Positions 23,063-32,386 of a stretch of DNA of 33,209 nucleotides are shown in pieces. Numbering within the stretch: the stretch's first letter is position 1; each line of letters begins with the position of its first letter. This stretch comes from Lachnospiraceae bacterium (GTDB lineage: Bacteria > Bacillota > Clostridia > Lachnospirales > Lachnospiraceae), in NCBI GenBank assembly GCA_017539565.1, contig JAFYCS010000028.1, positions 1 through 33,209 on the forward strand, in the 5' to 3' direction. The translations under genes were made by a program, and so were the position numbers. The notes under the pieces are model-generated. The model ran no database searches. It saw nothing but the letters and a program-made list of their open reading frames with translations, and was not told where the DNA came from.

Positions 23063-24805
23063 TCAGCTCGTCTGCATCTCGTAGGTTTCGCGGTATGCAG
23101 CGCAGTTTTCCATCAGTTCGTTATGAGTCCCATAACCGACACACTTGCCGTTATCCATTACCATTATCTTATCCATGTTCATAACGCTGCTCACACGCTG
23201 TGCGATCAGGATGAGAGTACTGTCTTTGTGGTTTTCCCTGATAGCGTGGCGCATCTGGGAATCGGTCTTGTAATCCAGCGCACTGGAGCTGTCATCCAAG
23301 ATCAGTATCTCCGGCTTGCCTGCGAGGGCACGTGATACTAAAAGCCTCTGCCGCTGGCCGCCGGAGAGATTGGCACCTTTTATATCCGCCTGATGGTCAA
23401 GGCCGGCGTCGAGGCCTTCGATATATTCATAGGCCTGCGCATCCTTCGCAGCCTTTATCAGTTCTTCGTCGCTGTATCCGCGGCCGAAGGCGATATTGTT
23501 CCTTAAGGAATCCTTGAACACCATGTCGTTCTGGAACACCACGCCGAAGAGCTTACGCAGCTCGTCTTTTTCAAAGCTCTTTACATCCCTGCCGTTTATG
23601 CTTATCTTTCCTTCGTCAGCATCGTAGAAGCGGAGCAGCAGGTTGACAACGGTAGTCTTGCCGCAGCCTGTGGGTCCGATGATCCCCAGGCTCTCGCCCT
23701 TGTTTAAGCTGAAGCTTATATCGTCCAGGGCCTTCTCACGCATGCCGCCAACGAAATCTCCTTCGGTGCTGCTCTTTTTATCATAAGAGAAGCCGACGTT
23801 TTTAAATTCTATGAAGGCAGCGTTTTTGGAAGCCTTCGTGTCCTTATCATAAGTAATCCATTCGTCACCCTTTGAGATGACGATATCAATACGGTCTGCG
23901 CTGGCGCTGGCTTTTGAAAGGCTCATGAAGATACGGTTAAGACCCATGACGCCCATGGTGATCATATTGAAATATGTTAAGAATGCCAGGATGATACCGG
24001 GTTCCATGTTTCCTTCGTTAACGCGCTTTGCGCCGTAGATGACTACAAGGGTGAGACCAACGTTTAAGCACAGCTGCATAAAGGGACCGGGGATGGCCAT
24101 TACGGTTCCCGCTGTTATATCGCTTGAGGTCATCTCTTCGTTGGCGCTCCTGAAGCGCTTCTTTTCATAGTCGGATTTGCTGAGAGCCTTTACCACTCTG
24201 ATGCCGGTGATGTTCTCACGCATGATGCGGACCACGGTATCCAGCTTCTGCTGTACCTTTGTGTACATGGGGATACCCTTTGATGAGACTATGAAGACCA
24301 CGGCTATAAGGAAGGGAAGCATGATGACCAGTATCATAGCCAGATGGCGGTCCATAAAGAGTGTCATGATAACACCACCCAGCAGTATGATGGGGGCTCT
24401 GACACACAGGGCCTGCAACATTGTGACTGCACCCTGGACATTATAGCTGTCGGATGTCATGCGGCTTATAAGACTGGGAAGACCCACTTCGTCAAAGCTG
24501 TCACCGGAAAGGTTGGCGGTGATCCTGAAAAGATCCTGTCTGACATCGTAACTTACCTTGTGGGCATTATCGATGGCACGCCTGTTTGCGATGACGTTGA
24601 ACTGCCGGCAGCAGATGGTGGCAATAAACATAAGTCCGCCCCAGAGCAGGACCATCTTAATGTCCCTTGCCGGAACAACATGATCGATCATGTATTCCAG
24701 TATATACGGAAGAGTGAGTTCAAACATCGTGCCGACAAGCTTTATGAAGACAGCCAGGAATATGGCATATCTGTACTTACCCATGTATCTGAAGATCAGT
24801 TTCAC
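23063..24805 (-). CDS. ABC exporter half-transporter with degenerate ATP site
   Basis: 580 residues with about six spans (12-300) and an ATPase domain. Walker A is GPTGCGKTT (377-385) and the signature is intact, LSGGQ (480-484). The catalytic Glu after Walker B is Asp505 (LILDDSS), and the H-loop His is replaced by Gln536 (IAQRVS). Such changes mark the non-hydrolysing site of heterodimeric exporters. The start is GTG at 24805, preceded by GAGGG; no ATG fits better. It is the promoter-proximal gene of a two-gene operon, divergent from the MutS-like genes. Confidence 0.92.
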   Translation of the reverse strand: MKLIFRYMGKYRYAIFLAVFIKLVGTMFELTLPYILEYMIDHVVPARDIKMVLLWGGLMFIATICCRQFNVIANRRAIDNAHKVSYDVRQDLFRITANLSGDSFDEVGLPSLISRMTSDSYNVQGAVTMLQALCVRAPIILLGGVIMTLFMDRHLAMILVIMLPFLIAVVFIVSSKGIPMYTKVQQKLDTVVRIMRENITGIRVVKALSKSDYEKKRFRSANEEMTSSDITAGTVMAIPGPFMQLCLNVGLTLVVIYGAKRVNEGNMEPGIILAFLTYFNMITMGVMGLNRIFMSLSKASASADRIDIVISKGDEWITYDKDTKASKNAAFIEFKNVGFSYDKKSSTEGDFVGGMREKALDDISFSLNKGESLGIIGPTGCGKTTVVNLLLRFYDADEGKISINGRDVKSFEKDELRKLFGVVFQNDMVFKDSLRNNIAFGRGYSDEELIKAAKDAQAYEYIEGLDAGLDHQADIKGANLSGGQRQRLLVSRALAGKPEILILDDSSSALDYKTDSQMRHAIRENHKDSTLILIAQRVSSVMNMDKIMVMDNGKCVGYGTHNELMENCAAYRETYEMQTS

Positions 24806-24838
24806 TTATTTACCCTCTGATAGATCAACAACTCTCAA

Positions 24839-24888
24839 ATTATATCACAAGATCGTTTTTGAATAAAGACAGACTTTTATGCTATAAT
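24839..24888. promoter_or_regulatory. Divergent promoters: ABC exporter (minus) and MutS-like operon (plus)
   Basis: For the plus strand, TTGAAT (24859-24864) and TATAAT (24883-24888) are 18 bp apart, about 28 bp before the MutS-like start. For the minus strand, ATTATA at 24839-24844 reads TATAAT, about 35 bp before the GTG start; its -35 is not clear. The two promoters lie back to back within 50 bp, so mutual influence is possible. Confidence 0.55.
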
Positions 24889-24916
24889 AGGCATCATCAA
24901 AACGGCGGGGTTGGTT

Positions 24917-26443
24917 ATGGGAGAAGGTTACGATTTAAAAACGGAGGATTTCAGTATCCTCGATTTGTATGAAAAGCCCGGGGAACAGGAGGTGCTGCAA
25001 TCCTTTTATCAGGACTTAAATCTCCTGCAGGTCATCGATAAGCTTACGGCCAAATGGGGCAGGGATGTGAGGCAGTATTACAGATATCTTCCGGGGACAT
25101 TGGAAGAAGTGGAATACAGGCGTGCCATATACGGTGACATCAAGAAGGAAGCTGTGTACACCGCTCTCATGGATTACACGCACGATATGGAGAAGGTGTG
25201 GGAGCTTCGCAGGGAGAAAGAGAGAGTACTCAACTCCATGCAGAAGTATGTATGGCATGTCAGGGAGATAGCCGCGTACTGCAGTGCTTATGAGGCACTG
25301 GAAGCAAAGCTTGATAAGGCCGGGCTTTCTTCGGAAGGCATGACGGCATTCCTGCGCATCTTAAAAGAGATAATGGACAGCGGCGGATACCGCAGCCTTA
25401 AGGAAGAGATACTTACGCTCCTGGCAAAGATAAAAGGACTGCGCTTTATCATCACTTATGATAAGGACCGGATCAGCGTCATCCCGGGAGAGATAGAGGG
25501 CAACGGTGCTTATGAAGAGATGTTAAGGAAAGAAAGCGGCAGGGAACCCGGACGTCTTCAGAATCCCTTCCGTGCTGATCCCCATTTGAGCGAACTGGAA
25601 AGCGCATGCCTTGAGATACTTGAAAAGAAAAGCCCTGAGTTCTTTGCAGAGTTAAAGAACACAGCCGGGCGTAATACGGAATACGAGCTTCCGGTTTTAA
25701 AACGTTTTGAAAAGGAAGTTATTTTTTATTTGTCATATGCGACACTTACCCGTGATATGCAGAAAGCGGGCTTTGAATTCTCTGCGCCTGTGACTGCCCC
25801 TGAAGGCACTATGGAAGCAAACGGGCTCTACGATCTGGCGCTGGCACTCACTTCACTTACAACAGGAAAAAAAGTCATCGCAAACGACCTGGCCGTAAAG
25901 GAAGGGGAGCGTTTCTTCGTGCTGACCGGACCCAACCAGGGCGGAAAGACAACATTTGCAAGGAGCCTGGGACAGCTGGTATATTTTGCCAGAGTGGGAC
26001 TCGATGTTCCCGCAGTATCCGCAAGCGTTCCTTTCTTTCCGGAGATACAGACACATTTTTCCGTGGAGGAGAGTGTGGAGACGGGCCGCGGAAAACTAAA
26101 GGAGGAGCTGGTAAGACTGGCACCCATGATGGAAGAAAACAAAAGGGGTACCTTCGTCATCATCAACGAGCTCTTTACCACTGCGGCCAGCTACGATGCG
26201 GTCATCATGGGAAAGAAAGTACTTGAGCATTTTATCGGACTGGGCTGTATGGGTATCTATGTCACTCATCTTAAGGAACTGGCGGAAGGGCATGAAGGTA
26301 TCGTAAGCCTGAGGGCAATGCTTAACGATGAACGTAAGCAGACCTTTAAGATAATGCGGGGAGAGGCACTGGATACCGCCTGTGCGGAGAATGTGGTGAA
26401 CAAATACCGGCTGACCTACGATCAGCTGAAGGAGCGCCTATGA
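24917..26443 (+). CDS. MutS-like ATPase A of a tandem pair
   Basis: 508 residues. There is no mismatch-recognition (MutS I) domain and no Smr domain. A helical region (about 30-290), comparable to the MutS lever/clamp, leads to a MutS V ATPase: Walker A GPNQGGKTT (338-346), FVIINELF with Glu418, and VTHL with His451. The Asp normally before that Glu is Asn. These features match MutS-related proteins of unknown role rather than the mismatch repair enzyme MutS1. The ATG at 24917 has GGCGGGG six bases upstream. Its stop overlaps the second MutS-like gene by 4 bp, which suggests a heterodimer. Confidence 0.82.
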   Translation: MGEGYDLKTEDFSILDLYEKPGEQEVLQSFYQDLNLLQVIDKLTAKWGRDVRQYYRYLPGTLEEVEYRRAIYGDIKKEAVYTALMDYTHDMEKVWELRREKERVLNSMQKYVWHVREIAAYCSAYEALEAKLDKAGLSSEGMTAFLRILKEIMDSGGYRSLKEEILTLLAKIKGLRFIITYDKDRISVIPGEIEGNGAYEEMLRKESGREPGRLQNPFRADPHLSELESACLEILEKKSPEFFAELKNTAGRNTEYELPVLKRFEKEVIFYLSYATLTRDMQKAGFEFSAPVTAPEGTMEANGLYDLALALTSLTTGKKVIANDLAVKEGERFFVLTGPNQGGKTTFARSLGQLVYFARVGLDVPAVSASVPFFPEIQTHFSVEESVETGRGKLKEELVRLAPMMEENKRGTFVIINELFTTAASYDAVIMGKKVLEHFIGLGCMGIYVTHLKELAEGHEGIVSLRAMLNDERKQTFKIMRGEALDTACAENVVNKYRLTYDQLKERL

Positions 26444-28068
26444 AAGTATGTTTATTATACGAAGACAGGGAGCGTGTCAACGAAGTAACATATTACGATA
26501 CCGCCAGCATCATAAAGGATCTGGGGCTTAAGACCCTCTTTGTTTCCGCTTCGAAAAAGCTGATATACGAAAACGGTGCGGTGAAGAAAGCGGATAAGGA
26601 AGATACCTATCTTGCGGAGACCTTAAGGAACGTTATGATGACGCCACTTGCCACAGCTGAAGAGATAAAGTTCAGGCAGGATATCATCAGGGACTGCATA
26701 GCGCATGAGGATATGATACGGGAGCTCTATACCATAAGCGGCATGGTGCTCCTTAAATGGAACGAGCTGGGCAGAGGCACCAGGGATAAGATGCAGCAGA
26801 GTAATCCTGTTACAAAGCTTACGTCAGAGATAAGAGTTATACATCTTTTATGCGATGCCCTTTCCCGGATAAGGGGATTACTGGGGCAGCAGGAAGGACT
26901 TGAGTCAAAGGGACTCTTGACATTCAGGGATGAGCTGTTTAAGGCTTTTCCGGAGGAGAGGGAGAGTTTTGTAAAGAAAGTGCTCGATGATATTTCCTTC
27001 TATACCGACGGGACGGAACGTGAGGATGAAGGCCGCAGCCAGGTTATAAAGCCGCGTATCGTAATGGAATGCGGATTGGAGGACGGGCTTAAGTTCAGCT
27101 CATTAAAATTAGAGGAGGTATCTTCCAAAAGCAGCAAGTTCTACAAGCCCGGAAGCACCATGTCGAAGATACAGGATTTCGTGAACTCGCGTCAGCCGGA
27201 TTCTTTTTCCGTGACCAAGGATATGCATATAAATGAGCAGTCACAGACACTGGAATACGGCGTGGTAATGTATCTTACTGAAGAGCTTAAGGGCTTTACA
27301 GAGGAGTTCCAGACATTTTTTGACAGGCTAAAATTCCAGGCAGCGTTTTATCTTGCGGCTGTGCAGCTGGCGGCGCAGATGGAGAGGCTGGGGATGGACA
27401 AGTGCTTTCCTGAAGTCTGTGACAGGAGAGACCTGGAGTTTGAAGAATTAAGAGAACTGGTCATGGGACTGGAACACAGTGTGAATGTTATCGGAAACAG
27501 CTGTAAGCTTGAAGATACCGAGCTGATGATAGTGACCGGTGCGAACCAGGGCGGCAAGTCCACCTTCCTTCGCAGCATCGGTATTGCCCAGGTGATGATG
27601 CAGTGCGGGCTTATGGTATGGGCAAAGTCATACAAAAGCGGTATCTTCCCGCGTATCTTCGTACACTTTACCCGCAGGGAAGACAGCGAGATGAACAGCG
27701 GCCGTCTCGATGAAGAGCTGGGCCGCATGAGTAAGATAGTGGAGCAGGTGGGCGACGGATCGCTGCTTCTGTTAAACGAATCCTTTGCCACCACTACGGA
27801 AAAAGAAGGCTCCGTCATCGCTTATGATATCATTAAGGCGCTTAACGAAGCGGGAGTCAGGATACTTACGGTCACGCACCTTTTGAGTTTTGCAAGGCGT
27901 GTGCACGAAGAGTCAAAGGGAAAAGAAAATTCAGGTGTGGTATTTTTATCGGCGGAAAGAAAGGAAGACGGTACCAGGACCTTCCGCATGATACACCACG
28001 AGCCGGAGCTTACCAGCTTCGGGCTTGACCTTTATGCGGATATAGTAGAGAAGAAAAAGAAGGATTGA
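26440..28068 (+). CDS. MutS-like ATPase B of a tandem pair
   Basis: 542 residues, different in sequence from its neighbour but of the same plan: a long helical region (about 60-345), then a MutS V ATPase. Walker A is GANQGGKST (367-375), the Walker B segment is SLLLLNESFATTTE with Asn446 and Glu447, and TVTHLLSF carries His480. As in the first protein, the Walker B Asp is Asn. No MutS I, connector or Smr domain is visible. The ATG overlaps the previous stop (ATGA); tcdA follows 12 bp after its own. Function is unknown. DNA-structure or RNA-structure recognition is possible by homology, mismatch repair unlikely. Confidence 0.82.
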   Translation: MKVCLLYEDRERVNEVTYYDTASIIKDLGLKTLFVSASKKLIYENGAVKKADKEDTYLAETLRNVMMTPLATAEEIKFRQDIIRDCIAHEDMIRELYTISGMVLLKWNELGRGTRDKMQQSNPVTKLTSEIRVIHLLCDALSRIRGLLGQQEGLESKGLLTFRDELFKAFPEERESFVKKVLDDISFYTDGTEREDEGRSQVIKPRIVMECGLEDGLKFSSLKLEEVSSKSSKFYKPGSTMSKIQDFVNSRQPDSFSVTKDMHINEQSQTLEYGVVMYLTEELKGFTEEFQTFFDRLKFQAAFYLAAVQLAAQMERLGMDKCFPEVCDRRDLEFEELRELVMGLEHSVNVIGNSCKLEDTELMIVTGANQGGKSTFLRSIGIAQVMMQCGLMVWAKSYKSGIFPRIFVHFTRREDSEMNSGRLDEELGRMSKIVEQVGDGSLLLLNESFATTTEKEGSVIAYDIIKALNEAGVRILTVTHLLSFARRVHEESKGKENSGVVFLSAERKEDGTRTFRMIHHEPELTSFGLDLYADIVEKKKKD

Positions 28069-28080
28069 GGTAACAGGAAA

Positions 28081-28818
28081 ATGAGTGAGAGGTTTATGCG
28101 TACGCAGCTTCTGTACGGAGAGGAAGCGATGAAGCGCTTTGCATCCGCCAGGGTTGCGGTATTCGGAGTGGGTGGTGTCGGAGGCTATGTGGTGGAAGCC
28201 CTGGCCCGTTCGGGTATAGGCGCCCTGGACCTGATCGATAACGATACGGTATGTGAATCAAATATAAACAGGCAGATAATAGCTACCGATAAGACGGTGG
28301 GACAGTACAAGGTTGACGCCGCGCGCGATCGTGTAAAGGATATCGCACCGGACTGTGTGGTAAGGACTCACAGGGTATTCTTCCTGCCGGAGACGGAGGA
28401 TCAGTTTGATTTTCGTGATTATGATTATGTGGTGGATGCCATTGACACCGTGACCGGAAAGCTGTCCATCATACAGAAAGCAAAGCTGGCCGGTGTTCCC
28501 GTGATATCTTCGATGGGGGCAGGAAATAAGCTGAACCCTGCGGCCTTTGAAGTGGCGGATATCTATGATACCACGATTTGCCCGCTGGCAAAGGTGATGC
28601 GCAAGGAATGCCGCAAGAGAAATATCGATTCTTTAAAGGTGGTCTATTCGAAAGAAGAACCCCTGACACCGCTGGAACATATAAGTGAAGGCAGCAGGCG
28701 CCAGATACCGGGCTCTGCAGCTTTCGTACCTTCGGTTGCGGGACTTATCATCGCGGGTGAAATAATAAATGACCTTGCGGGGAGAGCGGATAATGAAACC
28801 GGGGAGATCACTGAATAA
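28081..28818 (+). CDS. tcdA: tRNA threonylcarbamoyladenosine dehydratase
   Basis: 245 residues of the ThiF/E1-like family. GVGGVGGYV at 29-37 binds ATP, LIDNDTVCESNINRQ holds the conserved Asp and Arg of the adenylation site, and DPLAK-like CPLAKVMRKECRKRNI follows. This arrangement is typical of TcdA (CsdL/YgdL), which dehydrates t6A37 to cyclic t6A in tRNAs reading ANN codons, using ATP. It is the third gene of the MutS-like operon, 12 bp after the second ATPase. A thiamine or molybdopterin role is less likely because no sulfur-carrier genes are nearby. It converges on the diguanylate cyclase gene. Confidence 0.85.
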   Translation: MSERFMRTQLLYGEEAMKRFASARVAVFGVGGVGGYVVEALARSGIGALDLIDNDTVCESNINRQIIATDKTVGQYKVDAARDRVKDIAPDCVVRTHRVFFLPETEDQFDFRDYDYVVDAIDTVTGKLSIIQKAKLAGVPVISSMGAGNKLNPAAFEVADIYDTTICPLAKVMRKECRKRNIDSLKVVYSKEEPLTPLEHISEGSRRQIPGSAAFVPSVAGLIIAGEIINDLAGRADNETGEITE

Positions 28819-28842
28819 AACCGGGACGGCGGTAAGAGAGGC

Positions 28843-29853
28843 TTAACCGACCACCATGTTCTTCCCGTTATTCTTACCGTAATAGAGTTTTTCATCGGCC
28901 TTCTGGACCCACTTGTCCATGGAGGCCGTGTTTTCTTTTAAGGCGTAGCCTACGGTTATCGTAACGTTTATCTTCTGACCTTCGAAAACAAATTCGTTAT
29001 CTTCAACTGCTTTACGCAGTGCTTCCATGCGGCCGCGTACGTCATCCGTATCCGTCAGCAGTATAAGGAATTCCTCACCGCCCCATCTGGAGAGGACACA
29101 GCCGTCGCAGCTGCTGCGCATGATATCTGCCAGTGTCTTTAAGATATAGTCGCCTGCGTTATGGCCGTAGACATCATTTATCTTTTTAAAGTTGTCTATA
29201 TCGATCATGGATAAGGCATCGGCATCTTTGTAAGCATTGGGAGTAGAGAGCTTCTCAACCATATAGTGACGGTTGTTAAGTCCCGTGAGTCTGTCGGTAT
29301 AGCTCATCTCCTTTAACTTTTCTTCTGATGTGGTGGTGGTCTTTATCAGCATCATTGTGTATGTCACCATGAAGAAGAACACTATCATTGAATTGCTGAA
29401 CCAGAATACGCCGGCAGCGCCTACAGGGCCCTTATATACGGGGCCGTTTATTGCAGCATAACCGGTGCTGGCCAGGTAGCAGGCGATGATACCGGCGGTG
29501 AAGATACTGGTAGTCACCTTGGGCTGCTCCAGCTTATAGGCAATGTAATTCGTGTAATAGATTATGGGGATCATTGATAAGCTGTACAGGCAGAAGCCGT
29601 ATTCATATCCCAGACATACAGTGGTGAGTCCCATGTATATCGTGATCCAGATATAGACCAGGCGTACATAGAAAGCAAAGCTGCGCTTTACTATCAGGAC
29701 ATAACCGAATACATATACGAAGATGGTGGGAATGCTGAAGTATATCAAAAAATTGGCCTTGCACAGGTAGAAGAATGCCATGAGACCGAAGACCATAAAC
29801 AGTATGGCGGTATTGATCAGCAGTGTGAACTTTTTAATATTCTTAGCATCCAT
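28843..29853 (-). CDS. Membrane diguanylate cyclase (GGDEF)
   Basis: 336 residues. About six membrane spans occupy residues 10-170, without a recognisable extracellular domain. A GGDEF domain follows, starting YTDRLTGLNNRHYM (185-198), with DIDNFKKINDVYGH (218-231) and the active-site motif GGEEF (258-262). It should make c-di-GMP from two GTP. The segment before GGEEF reads CDGCVLSRW, so the RxxD inhibitory site expected five residues upstream is absent and product inhibition may be lost. The ATG has AGAAGGG upstream. It is divergent from a membrane hybrid kinase and 7.6 kb from the EAL gene that would oppose it. Confidence 0.92.
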   Translation of the reverse strand: MDAKNIKKFTLLINTAILFMVFGLMAFFYLCKANFLIYFSIPTIFVYVFGYVLIVKRSFAFYVRLVYIWITIYMGLTTVCLGYEYGFCLYSLSMIPIIYYTNYIAYKLEQPKVTTSIFTAGIIACYLASTGYAAINGPVYKGPVGAAGVFWFSNSMIVFFFMVTYTMMLIKTTTTSEEKLKEMSYTDRLTGLNNRHYMVEKLSTPNAYKDADALSMIDIDNFKKINDVYGHNAGDYILKTLADIMRSSCDGCVLSRWGGEEFLILLTDTDDVRGRMEALRKAVEDNEFVFEGQKINVTITVGYALKENTASMDKWVQKADEKLYYGKNNGKNMVVG

Positions 29854-29890
29854 GCATTAACCCTTCTTTTTGTAGAGTTCACTATTGCTA

Positions 29891-29920
29891 ATTATAACAC
29901 TATAAATCCACTTGCGGCAA
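29891..29920 (-). promoter_or_regulatory. Promoter of the GGDEF gene
   Basis: On the minus strand, TTGCCG (29920-29915), an 18-bp spacer and TATAAT (29896-29891) lie about 38 bp before the start codon. Confidence 0.6.
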
Positions 29921-29964
29921 CGTTTTTGTCATTATGCGGCGGGATGAGCACAAATGGGGCGTTC

Positions 29965-29993
29965 TTTACCCGGTGCACGATATATGGTATAAT
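29965..29993 (+). promoter_or_regulatory. Promoter of the membrane hybrid kinase gene
   Basis: TTTACC (29965-29970), a 17-bp spacer and TATAAT (29988-29993) lie about 27 bp before the start. The start codon itself has GGGGG at 30009-30013 as ribosome site. Confidence 0.55.
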
Positions 29994-30019
29994 CATATTC
30001 TGAGTGATGGGGGTATCAC

Positions 30020-32386
30020 ATGCTTAAATATAATATAGATTATGAGATAATGGGCATGCTGGTGACGATAGTCATCGTCATTGCCTTTCGTATGAATTAT
30101 GTGTCGAGGACCAGGAGCGACATGGCATTCATGAAACTGGTCCGCTGGATACTTGCGGCGCAGGCTCTCGACATGATCACCGCTATAACCTTTTCCTTTG
30201 AGGATCCGCGCCTTAACATCCCCAACCTGATCATGACCACCGGTTATTACTTATGTGCATTCGCAACGTCGGTCTGTTTTGAAAGGTATGTCGTCAGTTA
30301 CATTCCCGAAAATACTTTGAGCAAAGCTTATGAGGTCATCCGCAAGGCGATGATCGTGATCTATGTAGTTCAGGGGCTTACCAATCCCTTTACCAGGCTG
30401 GCGTTCTACTTCCTGGCTGACGGAACCTACGTGCACGGCCCCATCTATTACATCGGTTATGTATGGCCGGGTATCTTTGCCATTGCCACTCTGGTCCATA
30501 TAGTCCGCTTTCGCAGGCTGTTTTCAAAAAAACAGTGGATCGCCAGCGTCAGCTTCCACTTCGTAGTGTTTGGCGCCATGATACTTCAGGCTGCTTTTTT
30601 TCAGGATGTTTATCTTACATACGGACTGATACCCATTTCACTTCTGGTGATCTTCTTTTCACTGGAGACTCCGGATTACCGCAAGCTGTTAAGTACCATG
30701 GAGGAGCTGGAAGCAGCTAAGCAGGAGGCGTGGCGCGCCAACAGGGTAAAGAGTGATTTCCTGGCTAACATGTCCCACGAGATACGTACTCCCATCAATG
30801 CGGTGCTGGGCTTTGACGAGATGATACTGCGTGAGAGTACGGAAAAGGAGGTGCTGGCATACGCCGCGAACATCAAGACCAGCGGGCAGAACCTGCTGGG
30901 CCTGGTAAACGACATACTGGATCTTTCAAAGATAGAAGCGGGGAAGATGGAGATCGTGGATGCTGAGTATGATCCCGTCACGGGGCTCTCAGAGCTGATC
31001 AAGATGATATCCCCAAGGGCTGCGGAAAAAGGACTGTCGCTGTCCTGCGATATTGATGAAGATATACCGCGCAGACTTATCGGCGATGATGTGAGGATAA
31101 TACAGGTGCTCACAAATCTGCTCACCAATGCGGTCAAATACACGCAGAAGGGTGAGGTGAGCCTGAGTGTTTCCGTTAGCAAGGAAGAAGAGGACAGCGT
31201 TACTTTACTGTACGAAATATCGGACACCGGTATCGGCATCAAGGATGAAGATAAGGAGAAGTTGTTCTCGGAATTCTCACGTGTTGAAGGTGAGGCAACC
31301 CACAGAATTGAGGGTACCGGCCTGGGACTTCCCATTACAATGAAGTGTCTTAAGCTGATGGGCAGCAGGCTTGAAGTGGACAGTATCTACGGCACCGGAT
31401 CAACATTCTATTTCCAGCTTAAGCAGAAGGTTGCGGACAGAACACCCATAGGTGATTTCGAAAAAGCGCGGATCAGCGATGCGATAGAAGTGGAGGTCTT
31501 CCGCGAAGACTTTACCGCACCGGAGGCAAAGGTGCTGGTAGTCGATGACGTGGAGCTCAACCTTAAGGTGTTTAAGGGCCTGCTCAAAAAATCGAAGATG
31601 GATATCGTGACCGCCGCAAGCGGAGCTGAGGCTATCAGGCTCATCAGGGACAACAGATACGATGTTATCTTTATGGATCACCAGATGCCGGAGATGGACG
31701 GTATAGAGACGCTGGAAGAACTGCATAAGGATAAAGATGCGCAGATAGACGGCGTGCCTGTTATCGCACTTACCGCGAACGCCATAGCCGGTGCCCGCGA
31801 CATGTATATGCAGAAAGGTTTTTCCGATTATCTTTCCAAGCCCATCGACGGCTGGGAGCTGCTTAAGATGCTGCACAAGTGGCTGCCGCAGGAGAAGATA
31901 AAGCCGATAGAGAAGGAGGAAGCTGCCGGAGCTGTGAAGGCCGCAGGTGTTACGAAGGCTGAGGAAGAGGATGATGATGTGATGGAATTCCTGCCGGTAG
32001 GAGAGACTGCAGCTGCATCGGCAGCCGGAAACGACTGGATAGACCGGATAAAAGCCTTAGACATAGATACGAAGGCCGGACTTTTATATGCCGGCAGCAG
32101 CGAAGAGTTTTATAAAGAGATACTTGGTGACTTTGCGAAGGACTTTGCCGAAAAGTCCGGAGAACTTAATGAATGCTTTGATAATAAGGACTGGGAAAAC
32201 TACGGGATCCTCGTCCATGCCCTTAAGAGTACTGCAAAGATGATCGGTGCCATGGACCTTTCCGAGGAAGCCAAGAAGCTTGAGCTCGCTGCTAAAGACG
32301 GCGATGTGCTCCTTATCGAAGCGGGGCACTCCGGTCTGATGTCCCGCTATGCAAAGCTCTGCGCCTCTGTCAGCAAGGCGTTATAA
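30020..32386 (+). CDS. Membrane hybrid histidine kinase with receiver and Hpt domains
   Basis: 788 residues. The first 220 residues form about seven membrane spans, an integral-membrane sensor. A short coiled coil leads to the kinase core: His253 in ANMSHEIRTPINA, N box NLLTNAVKYTQKG, DTGIGI and GTGLGLPIT. One receiver follows (VLVVDDVE, phospho-acceptor Asp553 in FMDHQMPEMDG). An Ala/Glu-rich linker (about 630-665) leads to an Hpt domain with His733 in LVHALKSTAKMIG. The chain His-Asp-His is complete, but no response regulator is adjacent, so the final Asp must lie on a protein encoded elsewhere. The divergent GGDEF gene is a likely functional neighbour. Confidence 0.92.
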   Translation: MLKYNIDYEIMGMLVTIVIVIAFRMNYVSRTRSDMAFMKLVRWILAAQALDMITAITFSFEDPRLNIPNLIMTTGYYLCAFATSVCFERYVVSYIPENTLSKAYEVIRKAMIVIYVVQGLTNPFTRLAFYFLADGTYVHGPIYYIGYVWPGIFAIATLVHIVRFRRLFSKKQWIASVSFHFVVFGAMILQAAFFQDVYLTYGLIPISLLVIFFSLETPDYRKLLSTMEELEAAKQEAWRANRVKSDFLANMSHEIRTPINAVLGFDEMILRESTEKEVLAYAANIKTSGQNLLGLVNDILDLSKIEAGKMEIVDAEYDPVTGLSELIKMISPRAAEKGLSLSCDIDEDIPRRLIGDDVRIIQVLTNLLTNAVKYTQKGEVSLSVSVSKEEEDSVTLLYEISDTGIGIKDEDKEKLFSEFSRVEGEATHRIEGTGLGLPITMKCLKLMGSRLEVDSIYGTGSTFYFQLKQKVADRTPIGDFEKARISDAIEVEVFREDFTAPEAKVLVVDDVELNLKVFKGLLKKSKMDIVTAASGAEAIRLIRDNRYDVIFMDHQMPEMDGIETLEELHKDKDAQIDGVPVIALTANAIAGARDMYMQKGFSDYLSKPIDGWELLKMLHKWLPQEKIKPIEKEEAAGAVKAAGVTKAEEEDDDVMEFLPVGETAAASAAGNDWIDRIKALDIDTKAGLLYAGSSEEFYKEILGDFAKDFAEKSGELNECFDNKDWENYGILVHALKSTAKMIGAMDLSEEAKKLELAAKDGDVLLIEAGHSGLMSRYAKLCASVSKAL

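Noticed and set aside
24917-28068. MutS1/MutL mismatch repair genes
   Set aside because: Neither protein has the mismatch-recognition domain with its Phe-x-Glu motif, both are too short, and no mutL is adjacent.
28824-28842. Terminator between tcdA and the GGDEF gene
   Set aside because: Only a weak imperfect CGGTAAG/CTTAACCG pairing without a T run on either strand.
30676-31335. 219-codon minus-strand frame inside the membrane hybrid kinase
   Set aside because: Ser-rich translation with no domain, fully antisense to the HisKA/ATPase region, a shadow of its codon pattern.
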